Below are positions 1 to 9,049 of a DNA stretch of 44,333 bases, in pieces; the first letter of the stretch is position 1; every line of letters begins with the position of its first letter. A program made the position numbers and the translations under genes. The notes beneath the pieces are model-generated. The model did no database searches and was not told the DNA's origin. It saw nothing but the letters and a program-made list of their open reading frames with translations. The DNA is from Flavobacteriaceae bacterium (lineage in GTDB: Bacteria; Bacteroidota; Bacteroidia; Flavobacteriales; Flavobacteriaceae): the NCBI GenBank assembly GCA_026710085.1, contig JAPORT010000061.1, positions 1 to 44,333 on the forward strand. The letters are read 5' to 3'.

Positions 1-1
1 A

Positions 2-97
2 TCAGGGGATTATCTAGTCGATGATCTCATGGGACAAGTTTTCAAGAAAGCAAACATTCCTTTTCATCCAAAAAAAGAAAATCCTCATTCAAGATAA
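2..97 (+). CDS. 3' end of an unidentified gene (cut by window edge)
   Basis: An open frame runs in from the left edge and ends with TAA at 95-97, giving about 31 residues that finish in PHSR. The residues (including YLVDDLMGQVFKKA) look like ordinary protein, but too little is visible to name a family. The next recognisable signal is a decayed gene on the opposite strand that converges on it. The frame could also be chance, since no start is visible. Confidence 0.35.
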   Translation, partial: SGDYLVDDLMGQVFKKANIPFHPKKENPHSR

Positions 98-490
98 ATA
101 CATAAGCCCCTTATCTTTTTGTAACAGAAGGGCAAAACTTGTGAACCATCCAGCAATGGATCTAGTGGAAACAACATTTGTGTTATATTTCTTATTGAAT
201 TCGTTTCGACTCATGTTAACGACAGACAAAATATTTTCGTCTATTATGATTTCACTCAGTTCTCCATCGTCTGAATTCACAACAACCGTCATTTGTCCTG
301 AAATAGAATGAGTTTGATTGTCGTTGCTAGTTCTAAATGATTGGAACCAGGTACTTGGAATGGAATCGTTTGAATTAGTTCAAAAAGATTTTCAGATAAA
401 GACTCAGGGAATGGTTCAACTTTATTCGAATCATTAGTACAGGTTGTCAATGATATCATGATAAAAATTGAAAAAAAAGAATTTTTTCAT
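89..490 (-). pseudogene. decayed small lipoprotein gene
   Basis: Reading the minus strand from the ATG at 490 gives a Lys start and a hydrophobic stretch. One base removed from the A6 run restores a frame reading MKNSFFSIFIMISLTTC, a lipoprotein signal peptide with an LTTC lipobox followed by TNDSNK. This frame breaks again near 310. The last 67 codons (MTVVVNSDDGELSE to KGLMYLS) are open in another frame and end at 89. At least two frameshifts are therefore needed to join signal peptide and C-terminus. I do not recognise the family. Slippage at the A6 and T8 runs, or assembly error, could also explain the breaks. Confidence 0.35.
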
Positions 491-612
491 GGCGTAATAT
501 TTAATTGTTTACTTTGTAAACAAGTCAAATTAAATTTTGTTACACAATCGTAAATCCCCGAAAAGTTCTCAATGGTTGAATCATCTCGTTTCAAAACAAA
601 TCGAAAAATTCA

Positions 613-3381
613 TCAGTGTGCTTCTAACCAATTGTCACCGTAGCCGATATCGACAATCAATGGAATGTTCAACTTGTATGCTGATTCCATGTTCGACTTG
701 ATGACTGGTTGAATGACTTCCAGTTCTTCTTGTGGCACTTCAAAAACGAGTTCATCATGAATTTGAAGTACTAACCTGGTTTTAAAAGAGTTTGTTTTTA
801 GAGCCTTATTCACTTTGATCATGGCTAGTTTGATGATATCAGCAGCGCTTCCTTGAATAGGCGTATTGATGGCTTGACGTTCTGCAGCTCTTTGAACGAT
901 TGGGTTTGATGATACAATATCACTTAAGGACCTTCTTCTTCCGGTGATGGTTTGGGTGTATCGATTTTCACGAGCTTCTTTAACGGTTTTTTCCATGTAA
1001 CCCTTTAGATTAGGATAAGAAGTAAAGTAAGAATCAATGATGTTTTTCGCTTCAGCAAAAGGAATGCCCGTGACTCTCGAAAGGCCTTGAGCAGAAGAGC
1101 CATAGATAATACCAAAATTCACGGCTTTGGCTTGTGAACGTTGTTCTCGGGTAATCGATTCGATAGGAATGCCAAATACTTTGGAAGCCGTGCTCGAATG
1201 GATGTCCTGACCGTTTAAAAAAGCATCCATCATCGATTGATCATGACTCAGAGAGGCTATAATTCGAAGTTCAATTTGAGAATAATCTGCAGCGAGGAGG
1301 ATATGATTTTCCTCAGCAATGAATGCAGTTCTGATTTCTCGCCCCTTTTCATTTCGGATGGGAATATTCTGGAGGTTTGGATTCTTACTACTCAATCGCC
1401 CACTAGCCGCACGAGTTTGATCAAAAATGGTGTGCACTCGTTTGGTATTTGGATTGATCTGGCTGGGGAGCTTTTCAATAAAAGTGTTTAATAGTACTCT
1501 AGTTGATCGCCATTCAAGAATGGTTTGGATAATAGGGTGTTTGGACTGATATTTAGACAATTCCGTCTCATTGGTGGCATATTGTCCTGTTTTAGTCTTG
1601 CTTGGGTTATCAGCAATTTTTAATTTTTCAAATAAAATAATCCCCAATTCTTTAGGGGACCCAATGTTAAAGGTTTCTCCAGCCGTTTCAATGATTTGTC
1701 TCTCTCTACTGGATTGATCTTTATTTAAATCATCAGCAATGATGCTCAATAGTGGGGGAGCAATTTTCACACCCTCATATTCCATATCAGCAAGAATAAC
1801 CAATAGAGGGGTTTCGATTGTTTCGAAAACTTCTCGACTTTTTGTTTCATCTAATTGCAAATCAAATTGGTTTTTTAATTGCCATATAGCATCGGCTTGA
1901 TGGGCCATGGCTATGGTTTTTTCATGTAAACGAAGCTCATCAAGATTTATTTTTCGTTTTCCAGAAGAAGATACTTCTTCTAAATCTGTAAGATCAGAAT
2001 TTAAAAGTTGGCTTGTCATTTTTGCCAAATCATGTGATCGACTCGTATCAATCAGATAGTGGGCTAATTGAACATCAAAAAAAGGGCCTTGAATATCAAC
2101 CCCCTGATTTCTAAAAACTTTAATTAATCTTTTGGCATCATGCGTGATAATGGTTCGTTGGTTGGATTCAAAAAAAGAACGGAAAAACGCCAGATTGTTT
2201 TCTGTCTCCGTCTTCAATGGTAAATAATAGCTGATCGAATCAGAAAAACAAATGCCCAAACCTTCAGGTTTGGATAACATGGGATCAGGATGATCCGTTA
2301 AAAGGGATAAGGCAACATTATCTTGATGTTGCAACAGTCTTTTGAGCATTTTTTGTCCCAATTCGGTATCAATCCATTGATAAATGGGTTGGCTAGTTTT
2401 TTCGGAATCATCAGGGGATTCAAAGACAAGTCCAAGTGGATTATCACGCTTTAACTTTTTATTTTGCGGAGGTGTGTGACTTGGCGTTTTGTCTAGCAAA
2501 GCATCATATATTTTTCGAAATCGTTCGTATAATCTTCGAAATTCTAATTCATCAAATAGAGACTTTAATGCATCATGATTCATCGAAGAAAGTTCGTAAT
2601 CAACCGACTTAAATTCGATAGGAACCTCCGTATTGATCGTGGCTAATTTTTTTGATAGTAACCCAAGTTCTTGGTTTTCTGAAATATTCTCTTTTTGTTT
2701 CCCCTTGAGTTGATTCAAGTTTTGAAATAAATTTTCAATACTTCCATATGTCTGGATGAATTTCATTGCCGTTTTTGGTCCGACACCCGGCAATCCAGGA
2801 ATATTATCAACACTATCCCCCATCATTCCCAAAAAATCAATGACTTGCTTTGGATGGTCAACCCCAAATTTTTCTTTGACAGTATCAACATCCCATATTT
2901 CTGAAATACCTCCAGATCGAGCTGGTTTGTACATCACGGTGTTTTCTGAAACTAGTTGCGCGTAATCTTTGTCTGAGGTCACCATAAAGGTTTTGAATCT
3001 TTCGAGTTCTGCTTTTTTGGCGAGAGTGCCGATGATATCATCGGCTTCAAAACCATGTTTTTCGATGACTTGAATATTCAAAGCATCCAAGATTTTGTAG
3101 ATGTAAGGTACGGCTACCGTAATTCCTTCAGGAGTTTCAGGCCGGTTGCTTTTGTATTCAGGATAGATTTCCAAACGCTCCACCGAACCGCCTTTATCAA
3201 AACAGACGGCCAAGTACTGGGGTTTTTCTTTATTGAGAATATCCAATAAAGAATTGATAAAACCGAAGATGGCTGAAGTTTCAATTTCCTTATTCCGAAG
3301 AGGTCGTTTGATAAATGCATAATAACCTCGAAAAATCAAGGCATAGGCATCGAGTAAAAACAAGCGCTTTGGATTTTCCAT
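613..3381 (-). CDS. polA: DNA polymerase I with degenerate 3'-5' exonuclease domain
   Basis: Family A DNA polymerase, used in Okazaki fragment processing and repair. I chose the ATG that gives MENPKRLFLLDAYALIF (922 aa); an ATG at 3402 adds seven residues, and positions below are counted from it. The 5'-nuclease domain (about 10-300) keeps its acidic residues (GFEADDIIG, VTSDKDYAQL, GDSVDNIPG). The polymerase domain keeps motif A (AADYSQIELR, D706), motif B (RSQAKAVNFGIIYG, K759) and motif C (QIHDELVFE, D883 and E884). The 3'-5' exonuclease domain (about 340-520) is present but altered. The DxE of motif I aligns with LTD (368-370), the NxxYD aspartate with L426, and YxxxD with A498 and Q502. 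Proofreading is therefore probably absent (inferred). The gene is divergent from tadA, about 90 bp away. Confidence 0.97.
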   Translation of the reverse strand: MENPKRLFLLDAYALIFRGYYAFIKRPLRNKEIETSAIFGFINSLLDILNKEKPQYLAVCFDKGGSVERLEIYPEYKSNRPETPEGITVAVPYIYKILDALNIQVIEKHGFEADDIIGTLAKKAELERFKTFMVTSDKDYAQLVSENTVMYKPARSGGISEIWDVDTVKEKFGVDHPKQVIDFLGMMGDSVDNIPGLPGVGPKTAMKFIQTYGSIENLFQNLNQLKGKQKENISENQELGLLSKKLATINTEVPIEFKSVDYELSSMNHDALKSLFDELEFRRLYERFRKIYDALLDKTPSHTPPQNKKLKRDNPLGLVFESPDDSEKTSQPIYQWIDTELGQKMLKRLLQHQDNVALSLLTDHPDPMLSKPEGLGICFSDSISYYLPLKTETENNLAFFRSFFESNQRTIITHDAKRLIKVFRNQGVDIQGPFFDVQLAHYLIDTSRSHDLAKMTSQLLNSDLTDLEEVSSSGKRKINLDELRLHEKTIAMAHQADAIWQLKNQFDLQLDETKSREVFETIETPLLVILADMEYEGVKIAPPLLSIIADDLNKDQSSRERQIIETAGETFNIGSPKELGIILFEKLKIADNPSKTKTGQYATNETELSKYQSKHPIIQTILEWRSTRVLLNTFIEKLPSQINPNTKRVHTIFDQTRAASGRLSSKNPNLQNIPIRNEKGREIRTAFIAEENHILLAADYSQIELRIIASLSHDQSMMDAFLNGQDIHSSTASKVFGIPIESITREQRSQAKAVNFGIIYGSSAQGLSRVTGIPFAEAKNIIDSYFTSYPNLKGYMEKTVKEARENRYTQTITGRRRSLSDIVSSNPIVQRAAERQAINTPIQGSAADIIKLAMIKVNKALKTNSFKTRLVLQIHDELVFEVPQEELEVIQPVIKSNMESAYKLNIPLIVDIGYGDNWLEAH

Positions 3382-3471
3382 CGGCTGGGTAAAGTTAATC
3401 AACTGATTCTGTAGACTGAAAAAATGATTGTGAATAAAACATCATCATACGGAGTATTTTTGGTTTCCAAT

Positions 3472-3909
3472 ATGGAAATCGATCATGCCTATTTTATGAA
3501 CCAAGCTCTCAAAGAAGCTCATAAAGCCTTTGAAATTGATGAAGTGCCTATTGGGGTTGTTGTCGTTAACAATAACCGCATCATTGCAAGGGCCCATAAC
3601 TTGGTTCAAAGATTGACCGATCCGACAGCTCATGCCGAAATGCAAGCCATTACATCAGCCACAAACTATCTCAATAGCAAATATCTCAATCACTGCATTT
3701 TGTACACGACTCTCGAACCTTGTACCATGTGTGCTGGAGCATTATACTGGTCACAATTAGGCCATTTAGTATTTGCAAGTGAAGACCTTCAAAAAGGTTA
3801 TCGTAGCCAAGGCGTGTCACTACATCCAAAGTGTCAAGTGACAAAAGGGATTATGCAAAATCAAGCTACTGAGTTACTCAATCTCTTTTTTCAAAAAAAA
3901 AGAAATTAA
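3472..3909 (+). CDS. tadA: tRNA-specific adenosine deaminase (TadA-like)
   Basis: Zinc-dependent deaminase that converts A34 to inosine in the tRNA anticodon wobble position. From the chosen ATG the protein has 145 residues, normal for TadA. Zinc-site motifs are complete: TAHAEMQAI gives H54 and catalytic E56, and EPCTMCAGALYWSQ gives C84 and C87. An ATG 48 bp upstream would add 16 residues without homology, and a possible -7 box TATTTTTG (3455-3462) lies between the two, so the inner start is preferred. It is divergent from polA. Bacteroidota often carry several related deaminases, so a guanine or cytosine deaminase role is possible, but the YWSQ context fits TadA best. Confidence 0.9.
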   Translation: MEIDHAYFMNQALKEAHKAFEIDEVPIGVVVVNNNRIIARAHNLVQRLTDPTAHAEMQAITSATNYLNSKYLNHCILYTTLEPCTMCAGALYWSQLGHLVFASEDLQKGYRSQGVSLHPKCQVTKGIMQNQATELLNLFFQKKRN

Positions 3910-4297
3910 ACCCTCGGTTTATCAAAGATTTCATATTGATGTGATACACCAAAAAATTGAAATCAAACTCGATGAACGGAACGGTCAAGTTAAGGTGGCA
4001 CGAGTCCGTTGAATTGGTAATCACAAATTTCAAGGAAAATCTTTTTCGTATCTAGCGAATAATTCCATCCAATCAACACAATATTTCATTGATTTTGAGG
4101 GTTTGAGTCATTTATGATCCAATGGAAGACTTTTCATAGACTATTTTCCTTTTATCACCTATTTCAGTGGAAATCTGAGATTTTAGGACAAAGGCTTGCA
4201 TCATGAACAATTAATTTTTTTTCGTCGTTTCAAGCGTTTTCTAAATGGCACCATTAAATGTCACTCAATGACCATTTGAAAAAGAATCCCTTTCGAT
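3910..4297. other. intergenic stretch with possible coding relic
   Basis: No intact gene is seen. On the plus strand, about 31 codons after the tadA stop read VYQRFHIDVIHQKIEI and then stop at TGA (4011-4013). A second open stretch (NHKFQGKSFSYLANN) follows in the same frame up to a TGA near 4117. The amino-acid composition looks protein-like, so this may be the relic of a gene start, but no family can be named. Confidence 0.25.
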
Positions 4298-6712
4298 TTA
4301 GGGATCAATAAGGTCTAAATTTGAATCAAAATGATAGGTGTTTCCTTTTTGGGTTTCCATTGAAATTTCTTTTGTCGAGTATTTTAATTCCAACAAGGCA
4401 CCACTATTGGAAACAATGGACACTCGAGTCAACGTATTGTTTTTCCATTGCATTGAAACTTCAAAGTTTCCTTTCGTTTTTAATCCGCTGATCGAGCCAT
4501 TGGCCCATTCATCTGGTAATGCAGGTAATAAAAGAAGCTCATGATGATGTGATTGTAGGAGCATTTCAGCTATTCCGGATGTGCCTCCCATATTTCCATC
4601 GAGCTGAAATGGAGGGTGTGCAGACAACAAATTATGGTAAGTCCCACCCCCTGTGAGATAATTATATCCTTCATCTTCGGTAGGTCTTAATTGATATCGA
4701 AACAACTGATAAGCTCTATTGCCATTTTGAAGACGTGCCCAAAAGTTAATTTTCCAACCCAATGACCAACCCGTACCGGAATCGCCTCGAGCTTCCAAAC
4801 TGATTCGAGCCGCTTCTGCTAAATCTGGAGTTGTATTGATATCGATTTGTCTGCCAGGGTGTAATGCGAATAGATGAGACACATGACGGTGCTTATTATC
4901 CGGATCATCAACATCTTCTTTCCATTCTTGGAGTTGACCCCATCGTCCAATTTGTAGGGGCAGTAATTGTTTTCGAGCAGCAACAATTTGATTGTAAAAC
5001 ACATCTTCTTTCCCCAACGCTTGAGAAGCTTCTATTAAGTTGGTAAACAAATCCCAAATCATTTGTATATCCATGAAAGCCCCTGTAGAAATAGTCCCAT
5101 GTTCTGGAGAATAAGATGGGGAGGAGACCAAATACCCATTTTCATCTTCAATCAAAACATCTAGCCAAAACTCGGCCGCTTCTTTCATGACCGGATAAGC
5201 CATCTTTTCAAGATAGTTTTTGTCCAAATTGTAGGCATAATGTTTCCATAAATGCTGGGTTAACCAAGCGGCACCACCTGGAAAAAATCCCCATGGAAAG
5301 CGCCATCCCAAAGCCGTAAATCCAAAGGGATTGTTCATGGTGCTAACAATCCAACCAGAAGCATTAAAAAAAGCTTGTGCACTTTTTCGACCAGGTTCGA
5401 CCAAACTTTGAATGTAATGAAGTAGTGGTTGGTGCGTTTCGCTCAAATTGGTTTTTTCAGCAGGCCAGTAAAGCATTTGCTGATTAATGTTCATATGATA
5501 ATCAGCAGCCCAAGGAGGAGCTACTTTATCATTCCATTTCCCCTGAAGATTCGCCGGTAAACTACCAGGACGGGAACTGCTGATGAGAAGATACCGGCCA
5601 TATTGAAAGTAAAGCTCCTCTAAATGAGCATCACTGGCTCCACTACGATACCTTAAAAGACGCTCATTGGTCGGAAGATGGCTATGATTACTGTCTCCCA
5701 AATCTAAATGGACTCGATGAAACAGTGCTTGATAATCTTTTTGATGTTCTTGAAAGAGGTCATCATGAGAAAGCGAAATGGCTTTCATCATGGTGGCATC
5801 ATTGAGTTTTTGATAATCTCTCCCCTTATATTGAGGGTACTGGTTAAGATAATCAGTAGCTGCGGTTAAACGGAGTGTGACTTTGTTTGCCGATTGGATG
5901 TTGATTTTATTCTCGTTAAAGTCTATCGAACCTTGATCGATTTGCACATGGAGCTGGGCTTGAAATCCCATTTGATTGTTTTCTAATGCCCCTTCAAAAA
6001 TCAGCGTATTGTCTTTTTGTTGAAAAGTATTGTTTTGATGCACACTGGATAATTCAATAGTGTAATCAGTCCCAGAAGGCGCACTATTTTCTATTTGAAA
6101 AACCAACACTCTGCTGGGATAATTGGCAAAATAGTGTCTCTTGTGAAGGACATCTCCCGACTGAAAAGACACATTGGCAATGGCGTTGGCGATATCGAGA
6201 TTTCGATGATAATTAGAGATTTCTCCCGATAGTTTGGTTTCGATGTGAATATCCCCAAATGTTTGATAAGCCCCATAACCTTCCCAATAATCTTCTTCAT
6301 TTCTTCTAATGATAACCCCAGTGAGCTCTTTATCAGCCAATAGATGTGCTTTTTCAAATTCTCCTGCATCGAGTAATTCACGGACTTGAGGCAAAAATTG
6401 ATGTGCTCCAAGGCGATTGCCGCCATTATATTGATCCCACTCACCAGGGCCTCCTGCCCAAAGGGACTCTTCGTTAAATTGTATCCGTTCTTTTTCGATC
6501 CCCCCAAAGATCATGGCTCCCATATAGGCATTTCCAATCGGAAGCGCTTGTCTCATCCAAAATTGAGCGGGTTGATCGTACCAAAGCGTTAAATCTTCTG
6601 ACTTTTGTCCTTGGTCTTGGCTCCAAACTAGGGATTCGACCATTAAAGTCAATGCACATGGGATTAAAAAACAGAAGCGATAAATTGTAAAAAATGAATT
6701 TGTTGTTTTCAT
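4298..6712 (-). CDS. secreted GH95 alpha-L-fucosidase
   Basis: Glycoside hydrolase family 95, which removes alpha-1,2-linked L-fucose (some members L-galactose) by an inverting mechanism. Counting from the ATG at 6718, the 806 residues begin with a signal peptide ending near VWSQ (33), so the enzyme is exported. The N-terminal beta domain (about 40-300) starts LWYDQPAQFWMRQALPIGN. The catalytic (alpha/alpha)6 barrel shows the family hallmarks: the asparagine pair in HMNINQQMLYWPAE (N410, N412), the general acid in SPSYSPEHG (E539) and the aspartate in PPFQLDGNMGG (D707). The start at 6712 gives the more usual MKTTN signal peptide. No SusCD or other glycosidase is adjacent, so it is a lone fucosidase rather than part of an evident utilisation locus. 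Confidence 0.93.
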   Translation of the reverse strand: MKTTNSFFTIYRFCFLIPCALTLMVESLVWSQDQGQKSEDLTLWYDQPAQFWMRQALPIGNAYMGAMIFGGIEKERIQFNEESLWAGGPGEWDQYNGGNRLGAHQFLPQVRELLDAGEFEKAHLLADKELTGVIIRRNEEDYWEGYGAYQTFGDIHIETKLSGEISNYHRNLDIANAIANVSFQSGDVLHKRHYFANYPSRVLVFQIENSAPSGTDYTIELSSVHQNNTFQQKDNTLIFEGALENNQMGFQAQLHVQIDQGSIDFNENKINIQSANKVTLRLTAATDYLNQYPQYKGRDYQKLNDATMMKAISLSHDDLFQEHQKDYQALFHRVHLDLGDSNHSHLPTNERLLRYRSGASDAHLEELYFQYGRYLLISSSRPGSLPANLQGKWNDKVAPPWAADYHMNINQQMLYWPAEKTNLSETHQPLLHYIQSLVEPGRKSAQAFFNASGWIVSTMNNPFGFTALGWRFPWGFFPGGAAWLTQHLWKHYAYNLDKNYLEKMAYPVMKEAAEFWLDVLIEDENGYLVSSPSYSPEHGTISTGAFMDIQMIWDLFTNLIEASQALGKEDVFYNQIVAARKQLLPLQIGRWGQLQEWKEDVDDPDNKHRHVSHLFALHPGRQIDINTTPDLAEAARISLEARGDSGTGWSLGWKINFWARLQNGNRAYQLFRYQLRPTEDEGYNYLTGGGTYHNLLSAHPPFQLDGNMGGTSGIAEMLLQSHHHELLLLPALPDEWANGSISGLKTKGNFEVSMQWKNNTLTRVSIVSNSGALLELKYSTKEISMETQKGNTYHFDSNLDLIDP

Positions 6713-6790
6713 AATCAATCAAAAAGTAAATAGTGGCTCAATAAGTTTATGAGGTTGTTCCGTTCCCAAATTAATCAATGCGAATCAAAA

Positions 6791-7048
6791 CTAAAATTTG
6801 TTTTCTTTAGAATATTGGCGCATTTTTTGGAAATTTTCTTTTGTCAATGTATAATCTTTTAATTTTTTTCCATTCCAACGATGGTATAAAAAAATGGGCA
6901 TCAGAATAAACACCATCAGCAAGACCGAAACCCCAACAATGAATCGACCCATTTCATCCCCTCTTGAAATGAAAATAAATCCAGTCGCGTAACCCAAGAA
7001 TAGTATGTAACTGAGATATTGGATCATTTTTTGGCGTACTTTAGACAT
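6791..7048 (-). CDS. small two-helix membrane protein
   Basis: The 85-residue protein starts MSKVRQKMIQYLSYIL and lies 14 bp after aspS on the same strand, so it is probably co-transcribed. Two hydrophobic segments (about 9-25 and 33-54) predict an inner-membrane hairpin. A basic loop (HRWNGKKLKDYTLTKENFQKM) follows. An upstream ATG at 7096 would overlap aspS and adds a Ser/Arg/Thr-rich stretch, so the inner start is used. No function can be assigned. Confidence 0.7.
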   Translation of the reverse strand: MSKVRQKMIQYLSYILFLGYATGFIFISRGDEMGRFIVGVSVLLMVFILMPIFLYHRWNGKKLKDYTLTKENFQKMRQYSKENKF

Positions 7049-7062
7049 CAATAAATGAAAAG

Positions 7063-8838
7063 TTATTCTAGTTCTTGAAGTTGATCTTGACTCCATGCTG
7101 TGGGGGCCCCCATCATTAAATCTCGGGCTTGATTGTTTTTTGGAAAAGCAATAAAATCTTTAATGGACTCTTTTCCTTTCAATACAGCGGCCAATCGATC
7201 AATCCCCCAAGCGATGCCGCCGTGTGGGGGAGCTCCATAGGTTAAGGCTTCAATTAAAAAGCCAAAGCGATCATTAGCTTGGGATTTGCTAAATCCAAGA
7301 ATTTCTAAGACTTTCAATTGCAAATGAGATTCAGAAATTCTGATGGATCCCCCGCCGATTTCTTTACCATTGAGCACTAAGTCATATGATTGGGCTCGAA
7401 CTTTCAAGGGTTGATGCTCCAATAGAGGGATGTCCTTTGTTAAAGGGGCTGTGAAGGGATGGTGCATGGAACGGTATCTCTTGATTTGCTCATCCCATTC
7501 AAAAAGTGGAAAATCAGTGACCCAAAGGGGCACAAATAGTTCTGGATTGATGAGATCGAGTTCTTGTGCCAAATGGTTTCGAAGCGTTCCCATTTGAGAC
7601 AAAGCTTGGATTCGATCTCCCCAAACAAGTAATAAAAGATCTCCCTTGTCAGCGTTTGCTTTTTCAAACCATTGCGAAAAGTCTTTTGTGGTGTAAAATT
7701 TTGAAATAGAAGAACGAAAGTTTCCATCTTGGTTTTGAGAAACCCAAATCAATCCGTTGGCCCCAATTTGAGGGCTTTTCATCCATTTTGTCCATTGGTC
7801 CATCGTTTTTCGACTCGTATCACCCCCATTTTCGATCACCATCCCAATGATGGCCTTTGGCGTATCGAATAACTGAAATCCTTTTCCTTGGACCAACTGG
7901 GTTAAATCAACCAGTTTCATTTCAAAACGCAAATCTGGTTTATCGGTTCCATAGGTATTGATGGCTTGTTCAAAAGAAAGTTGTTTGAACGGTTTGGATT
8001 GATAGGATGTAAATTGCTGGAGCAAATGACTCAATAGTCCCTCAAATATGGCCATCACATTGTTCTTATTGACAAAAGAAAGTTCACAGTCTAATTGGGT
8101 GAATTCTGGTTGACGGTCTGATCGAAGATCCTCATCTCGAAAACACTTGACAATTTGAAAATATTTGTCAAATCCCCCGACCATTAACAATTGCTTTAAC
8201 GTCTGAGGTGATTGAGGTAGGGCATAATACTGCCCTTTATTGATATGGGATGAAACCATAAAATCACGTGCTCCCTCGGGGGTGGATTTGATGAGAAATG
8301 GAGTTTCAATTTCAAAAAAATGGCGATGACTTAAATAATTTCTGATGGATTGCACCAATTGGTGTCTAAAAATCAAATTATCTCGAATGGGTTGCCGACG
8401 GATATCAAGATAGCGGTATTTCATTCTTAGTTCTAGCCCCCCATCGGTTTGATCTTCAATGGTGAATGGTGGAGTTTGAGCATGAGATAAACATTGGAGT
8501 TGTTCCACTAAAACCTCGATATTTCCTGTTGGAATATTCGGATTGGCAGCTTCCCGATGGATCACCTGACCTTTAATCTGAATGACATCTTCTCGAGAAA
8601 GATGCTTCACTTTTTCAAAAGTTGGTTGATTGGTTCTCTGCTGATCAAAAACCAATTGGGTGATGCCATAAAAATCTCGCAGTTCGACCCAAATAATGTA
8701 GCCTTTATCTCTGATTTTGTTCACCCAACCACTGAGAACAACCTCTGAATGGATATTGGTTGCATTGAGTTGACCACAATGGTGTGTCCGGTATTCGTTG
8801 GGTTGTATGGAAACGCTATGTGTGGCTTGATTGGACAT
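7063..8838 (-). CDS. aspS: aspartyl-tRNA synthetase
   Basis: Class IIb synthetase that charges tRNA-Asp in the cytoplasm. The 591 residues match the bacterial-type length. The N-terminal OB-fold anticodon domain (about 15-120) includes SGWVNKIRDKG. Class II motif 1 region lies near 174-193 (FFEIETPFLIKSTPEGARDF), motif 2 at 233-250 (FRDEDLRSDRQPEFTQLD) and motif 3 near 541-553 (GIAWGIDRLAAVL). The bacterial GAD insertion fits between motifs 2 and 3 (about 300-430). It is followed by a small membrane protein gene that is likely in the same transcript. Whether it also misacylates tRNA-Asn cannot be judged from the sequence. Confidence 0.97.
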   Translation of the reverse strand: MSNQATHSVSIQPNEYRTHHCGQLNATNIHSEVVLSGWVNKIRDKGYIIWVELRDFYGITQLVFDQQRTNQPTFEKVKHLSREDVIQIKGQVIHREAANPNIPTGNIEVLVEQLQCLSHAQTPPFTIEDQTDGGLELRMKYRYLDIRRQPIRDNLIFRHQLVQSIRNYLSHRHFFEIETPFLIKSTPEGARDFMVSSHINKGQYYALPQSPQTLKQLLMVGGFDKYFQIVKCFRDEDLRSDRQPEFTQLDCELSFVNKNNVMAIFEGLLSHLLQQFTSYQSKPFKQLSFEQAINTYGTDKPDLRFEMKLVDLTQLVQGKGFQLFDTPKAIIGMVIENGGDTSRKTMDQWTKWMKSPQIGANGLIWVSQNQDGNFRSSISKFYTTKDFSQWFEKANADKGDLLLLVWGDRIQALSQMGTLRNHLAQELDLINPELFVPLWVTDFPLFEWDEQIKRYRSMHHPFTAPLTKDIPLLEHQPLKVRAQSYDLVLNGKEIGGGSIRISESHLQLKVLEILGFSKSQANDRFGFLIEALTYGAPPHGGIAWGIDRLAAVLKGKESIKDFIAFPKNNQARDLMMGAPTAWSQDQLQELE

Positions 8839-9049
8839 GATTTATCAAGAGAAGCCATTTACTTTTTGAAGACAAAAAGCATCCCATTGATTTCCACTTT
8901 TGCAAAAAGTGAGGTCATTTGGATTGCCTTGATGTATTGAAGTCATCCAAAATGGTTATGTGAATCCTGCGTTAGGGAAATCATATCGAATGAGAACAAC
9001 TGAAGTAAAGAGCTGCTTGAGTCATTTATAGGCTCTATTTAATTCTTGA

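Noticed and set aside
6091-6507. A 138-codon minus-strand frame inside the GH95 gene
   Set aside because: It lies in another frame within a complete, motif-rich GH95 gene and shows no recognisable features of its own.
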